A DNA stretch of 64,000 nucleotides from Pontiella sulfatireligans (GTDB taxonomy: Bacteria > Verrucomicrobiota > Kiritimatiellia > Kiritimatiellales > Pontiellaceae), in the NCBI RefSeq assembly GCF_900890705.1, contig NZ_CAAHFH010000002.1:310001-374000 (forward strand). The letters are read 5' to 3'. Under the pieces are notes generated by a model. It ran no database searches and was not told the origin of the DNA. It saw nothing but the letters and a program-made list of their open reading frames with translations. Below, piece by piece: positions 61,140 through 64,000 of the stretch (position 1 is the stretch's first letter; each line of letters starts with the position of its first letter). The translations under genes and the position numbers were made by a program.

Positions 61140-63317
61140 TTAAGCTTCGACTTCTTCGCCGTGGACCTTAATCAGATCATACTGCGTGGTGCGCTGCGCG
61201 GGCACCCAGCCGGCTTCGCGGATCAGGTGAACCACCAGATCCTCATCCACCTTGTAATCCACGCCGGTTGCGCTCACCACTTCTTCCGTCATCAGCACGC
61301 CGCCATAGTCGTCGGCGCCAAACTGGAGCGCCAGCTGCGATACATCCGGGCCTTCGGTCACCCAGCCGGCCTGAAGATGCGGCACGTTGTCGAGAATGAT
61401 GCGCGCCATGGCAACGAGGCGGAGATAGTCGATTCCATTCTGCCGGCGCGGGCAATCGAGATCGGTCATATCCGGAGAAAAACTCCAGGGAATGAATGCG
61501 GTAAATCCACCGGTGCGATCCTGCAGATCGCGAACCTTCATAAAGTGCTCGATACGCTGTTCGTAGGTTTCGCCGAAGCCGTACACCATGGTTGCGGTTG
61601 TTTTCAGGCCGATGGAATGCGCGTCTTCCATCAGATGCAACCAAGCCTTGGAGCGGGTCTTTTTGGGACTGATCCGTTTACGAACTTCATCGTTGAGAAT
61701 TTCAGCTCCTCCTCCCGGAAGGGATTGCAGCCCCGCATCTTTCAGACGTTGCAAACACTCTTTGATCGAGATGTGCTCCATCTTGGCCACAAATTCGATT
61801 TCAGTCGGCGAAAGGGAATGAATCCAGATATCCACATTATCGCGTATGCCGGAAAGGCATTTTTCGTAGTAGTCCAGTTTCAGATCCGGGTGCAGCCCGC
61901 CCTGAATCAGGATCTGGGTCGCTCCCTCTTCAGCCGCTGCTTTTACCTGCTCGACGATCTCCTCGGGGCTCTTTACGTAGGCATTGTCTTTTTCTTGCTT
62001 GGTATAGAACGCGCAGAATTTGCAATCCACCACACAGACATTGGTGGTATTCAGGTTCTTGTCGAAAACATACGTCGCCAGATCGCCGGGAACCGCTCGA
62101 CGGCGGCAGATATCGGCCACGCGGCCGAGTTCCTGAAACGGAGCCTCGTCGTAGATGATCTGGGCATCGAAAGCATTGATCCGTTCGCCGGCTTCGACCC
62201 GGTCAAGAATGGTTTTCCAACGGCTGGAAACGGCGGGGACTGCCGGAATGGCGTCCACATCCGGCTGCCCATTGATCTGTTCATAAGCACTGTTGGTGAG
62301 CACCGGCGTATGGCCGTGGTTGATCAGGAATTCCCCCATCTCCTCGGCTGAGAAAAACTTTTGGCTCTGCGGTGCGCCGCCGGCCTTGGCGATGCGCTCG
62401 TCGAGGCTGGTTCCGCCGATGTCGTCGACGCCGCTGTGCGTCAGCACGCCGAGCAGCTTGCGGTCCATATAGTTGACGAGCATTCGCACATGCGGAAAGT
62501 TGTCGCAGTAGATGCGCGAGATGGCGGCCACACGCACCTGCCGGTCGCCGGACGGGGTGTATTGCACGCCAAGCGCCTTGCCGTTGGCCTGGAACGGCAG
62601 CGGAATAACCGCCTGGAAGCCGCCGGTTTCGTCCTGCTGCTGGCGCAGATGCGAAAGGTGGTCGATCAGGTGTTCGTCCTTTTCTATGTGCCCGAACAAC
62701 ATGGTGGCATTGGTTGGGATGCCCAGTTCATGGGCGGTCTTGTGCACATCGAGCCACTGCTGGGCGAGAATCTTGGTGGTGGCGATTTTTTTGCGGATAT
62801 CCGGATGGAAGATTTCCGCGCCGCCGCCGGAGATGGAGCCGAAGCCGCAAGCCTTGAGGCGTTCGAGGCATTCGCGCACCGGAATGCCTGCATTGCCGGC
62901 AATCCAGTGGATTTCCACGGCGGTCATGCCCTGCAGCAGCACGCCGGGGAGCATTTCGCGGGATAGCGAGAACAGGTCCTCGTAATACTTCATGTCCAGC
63001 TCAGGAATCATGCCGCCGACGATGTGCAGATCGGTCAGGTTCCAGTTCTGCGCCTTTTCCAGGCTTTTGCGGGCATCGTCGAGCGAAGTGATGTAGGCAT
63101 CGTCCGCACCCTCGGGGCGCCAGAACGAGCAGAGCTTGCATTTAACGACGCAGAGGTTGGTCGGGTTCAGGTTGTGGCTATGCACATAGTAGGTTTTGTT
63201 GCCGTGGCGCGCCCTGCGGATCGCATCCGCTCGCGCCATCAACTCGGCCGTCGGCATGTTCTGGAGCATGTCCAGCGCCTCGGCATCGGATATGCGTTTT
63301 TGGATAAAATCACTCAT
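61140..63317 (-). CDS. Fused radical SAM protein MqnE-MqnC (futalosine pathway)
   Basis: 725 residues with two complete radical SAM domains. The first (about 1-345; CVVKCKLC with C56, C60, C63; HIVGGMIPELDMKYYEDLF; SISGGGAEIFHPDIRKKI) matches aminofutalosine synthase MqnE. The second (about 370-725; CVVDCKFCAFYT with C428, C432, C435; ILIQGGLHPDLKLDYYE; SLPGGGAEILNDEVRKRISP) matches dehypoxanthine futalosine cyclase MqnC. These are two non-consecutive steps of menaquinone synthesis. The alternative, a CofG/CofH (F420) fusion, fits less well because CofG-type features are missing. No other mqn gene is in the window. Confidence 0.87.
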   Translation of the reverse strand: MSDFIQKRISDAEALDMLQNMPTAELMARADAIRRARHGNKTYYVHSHNLNPTNLCVVKCKLCSFWRPEGADDAYITSLDDARKSLEKAQNWNLTDLHIVGGMIPELDMKYYEDLFSLSREMLPGVLLQGMTAVEIHWIAGNAGIPVRECLERLKACGFGSISGGGAEIFHPDIRKKIATTKILAQQWLDVHKTAHELGIPTNATMLFGHIEKDEHLIDHLSHLRQQQDETGGFQAVIPLPFQANGKALGVQYTPSGDRQVRVAAISRIYCDNFPHVRMLVNYMDRKLLGVLTHSGVDDIGGTSLDERIAKAGGAPQSQKFFSAEEMGEFLINHGHTPVLTNSAYEQINGQPDVDAIPAVPAVSSRWKTILDRVEAGERINAFDAQIIYDEAPFQELGRVADICRRRAVPGDLATYVFDKNLNTTNVCVVDCKFCAFYTKQEKDNAYVKSPEEIVEQVKAAAEEGATQILIQGGLHPDLKLDYYEKCLSGIRDNVDIWIHSLSPTEIEFVAKMEHISIKECLQRLKDAGLQSLPGGGAEILNDEVRKRISPKKTRSKAWLHLMEDAHSIGLKTTATMVYGFGETYEQRIEHFMKVRDLQDRTGGFTAFIPWSFSPDMTDLDCPRRQNGIDYLRLVAMARIILDNVPHLQAGWVTEGPDVSQLALQFGADDYGGVLMTEEVVSATGVDYKVDEDLVVHLIREAGWVPAQRTTQYDLIKVHGEEVEA

Positions 63318-63421
63318 GAAATAAGACCTCTCGCTTAATTGGCGCTAATTTGGTATAGATTTACCTGAATTTCCACTTCAAAAGCGCAGAACCTGAATCC
63401 GCCGACAGGGTACGGCTTTGT

Positions 63422-63877
63422 TTATGGCTTGGGTATCTTGGTTTTTTTGCCGTACGAAGCGCCGTCTTCGGCCACACGCAACCGGGCAGGCTTTGGATTC
63501 AGATAAGAAACCTTGGAATATTGTTCAACCTCCAGCAGGATTTCGGGGGAAATACCAAGCCCTTCCACCAGCTTGCGGATCATGGTTTTGCTCAGCGCCC
63601 GCTTTCCCCTCAGCACCTCGGACACTTTGCTCGGCGAGCCGAGATACTGCACCATGTCGGCCTGCGTCAGCTTTTTCTGGTCCATGGCAAACTCAATGGC
63701 TTCAATCGGTGTGGGCAGGCCGATCGGGTAATGCTCCTTCTCGTACGATTCCACCAGCAGCCCCAGAAGTTCCAGTTCCTCTTCTTCCGGCGTTGCAGGC
63801 TCGGCATCCATCAACACCTCGACACGCTTCAGCATCGCTTCGTATTCCTCTTCGGTCTTTATGATTTTTGCTTTCAT
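63422..63877 (-). CDS. higA: HigA-type antitoxin (HTH regulator)
   Basis: 151 residues: N-terminal helical part (AMLKRVEVLMDAEPATPEEEELELL, YEKEHYPIGLPTPIEAIEFAM), then an XRE-type helix-turn-helix (KKLTQADMVQYLGSPSKVSEVLRGKRALS). This is the HigA layout found with RelE-like HigB toxins encoded upstream. Start overlaps the toxin stop by one base (TAATG). It neutralises HigB and represses the operon. Confidence 0.88.
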   Translation of the reverse strand: MKAKIIKTEEEYEAMLKRVEVLMDAEPATPEEEELELLGLLVESYEKEHYPIGLPTPIEAIEFAMDQKKLTQADMVQYLGSPSKVSEVLRGKRALSKTMIRKLVEGLGISPEILLEVEQYSKVSYLNPKPARLRVAEDGASYGKKTKIPKP

Positions 63878-64000
63878 TAGATCGTCTCCGCATCAATCTT
63901 GTCATACTCCGCATGCGTTCCGATAAACCGGACGAACATAAATTTCGTGTTGTAGTGGATCTTCACCACAATCCGGTATTTGTTACCTTTAATATTGAAC
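63877..64000 (-). CDS. higB: HigB-type mRNA interferase toxin, 5' end beyond window
   Basis: Only the last 40 codons are visible: [19 protein letters not shown] then [18 protein letters not shown] and a stop. [12 protein letters not shown] is the hallmark C-terminus of HigB toxins, ribosome-dependent mRNA interferases. The stop overlaps the HigA start. The N-terminus lies outside the window. Confidence 0.88.
   Translation of the reverse strand, partial: FNIKGNKYRIVVKIHYNTKFMFVRFIGTHAEYDKIDAETI

Noticed and set aside
61140..63317. Interpretation as an FbiC-like (CofG-CofH) F420 biosynthesis fusion
   Set aside because: Both halves carry GGGAEI and the arrangement and spacing of MqnE and MqnC; no other F420 gene is present. 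MqnE-MqnC is preferred, though CofH and MqnC are related families.

Overview
The window looks like a chromosome segment of a marine, probably anaerobic polysaccharide degrader of the PVC group; Kiritimatiellota (Pontiella-like) fits best. The reasons are many formylglycine sulfatases, secreted modular proteins with calcium-binding, FnIII and LamG-like modules, a PEP-CTERM tail, a reversible NAD-linked NiFe hydrogenase and futalosine-type menaquinone genes. The assignment is inferred from gene content; there is no rRNA gene in the window. I saw no tRNA, rRNA or CRISPR array.

Region 1 (1-17.8 kb, all minus strand) is a sulfatase locus. It holds five sulfatases, one modular secreted protein with a sulfatase neighbour's architecture but no catalytic domain, two near-identical response regulators with AraC-type output domains, and one large periplasmic-propeller sensor kinase. 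Four of the transcription units (three-sulfatase operon, modular sulfatase, non-catalytic protein plus sulfatase, and one regulator) are preceded by the same block: two TTTGGCGG half-sites exactly 21 bp apart, followed by a conserved TATGGGAAAACGTT-like element. I read these as operators of the local regulators, giving a self-contained regulon with feed-forward onto the second regulator.

Region 2 (18.1-19.6 kb) is an AbiE-type toxin-antitoxin pair with a palindromic candidate operator.

Region 3 (19.9-37.1 kb, minus strand) is a second glycan locus: a secreted beta-sandwich protein, GH27-like and two GH36-like alpha-galactosidases, two further TIM-barrel glycosidase candidates, a tandemly duplicated pair of surface repeat proteins with different C-terminal tails, a sulfatase, and a NarL-type two-component system whose kinase has a large discoidin-like sensor part. 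Three unrelated genes here carry copies of one ancestral 5' region. Sulfatases plus alpha-galactosidases point to a sulfated galactose-containing glycan, but the substrate is not proven.

Region 4 (37.1-47.8 kb) is mostly housekeeping: an IS30-type remnant, a C39-like lipoprotein, smc, tsaD, an LPP20-like lipoprotein, a GT4 glycosyltransferase, a malate/lactate dehydrogenase-family enzyme, and DUF2164 and PhnA-type small proteins.

Region 5 (48.0-53.6 kb, minus strand) is the bidirectional hydrogenase operon hoxF-hoxU-hoxY-hoxH-hoxW. A four-helix-bundle gene cassette sits between hoxY and hoxH, and an apparently empty cassette scar lies between hoxF and hoxU.

Region 6 (53.9-64 kb) has a zinc-ribbon/TPR membrane protein, a bifunctional glycogen debranching enzyme interrupted in frame by two copies of a 61-bp palindromic element, a DUF2237 protein, a fused MqnE-MqnC radical SAM protein and a HigBA toxin-antitoxin pair cut by the window edge. 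The in-frame palindromes and the 21-bp-spaced operator set are the most unusual observations.
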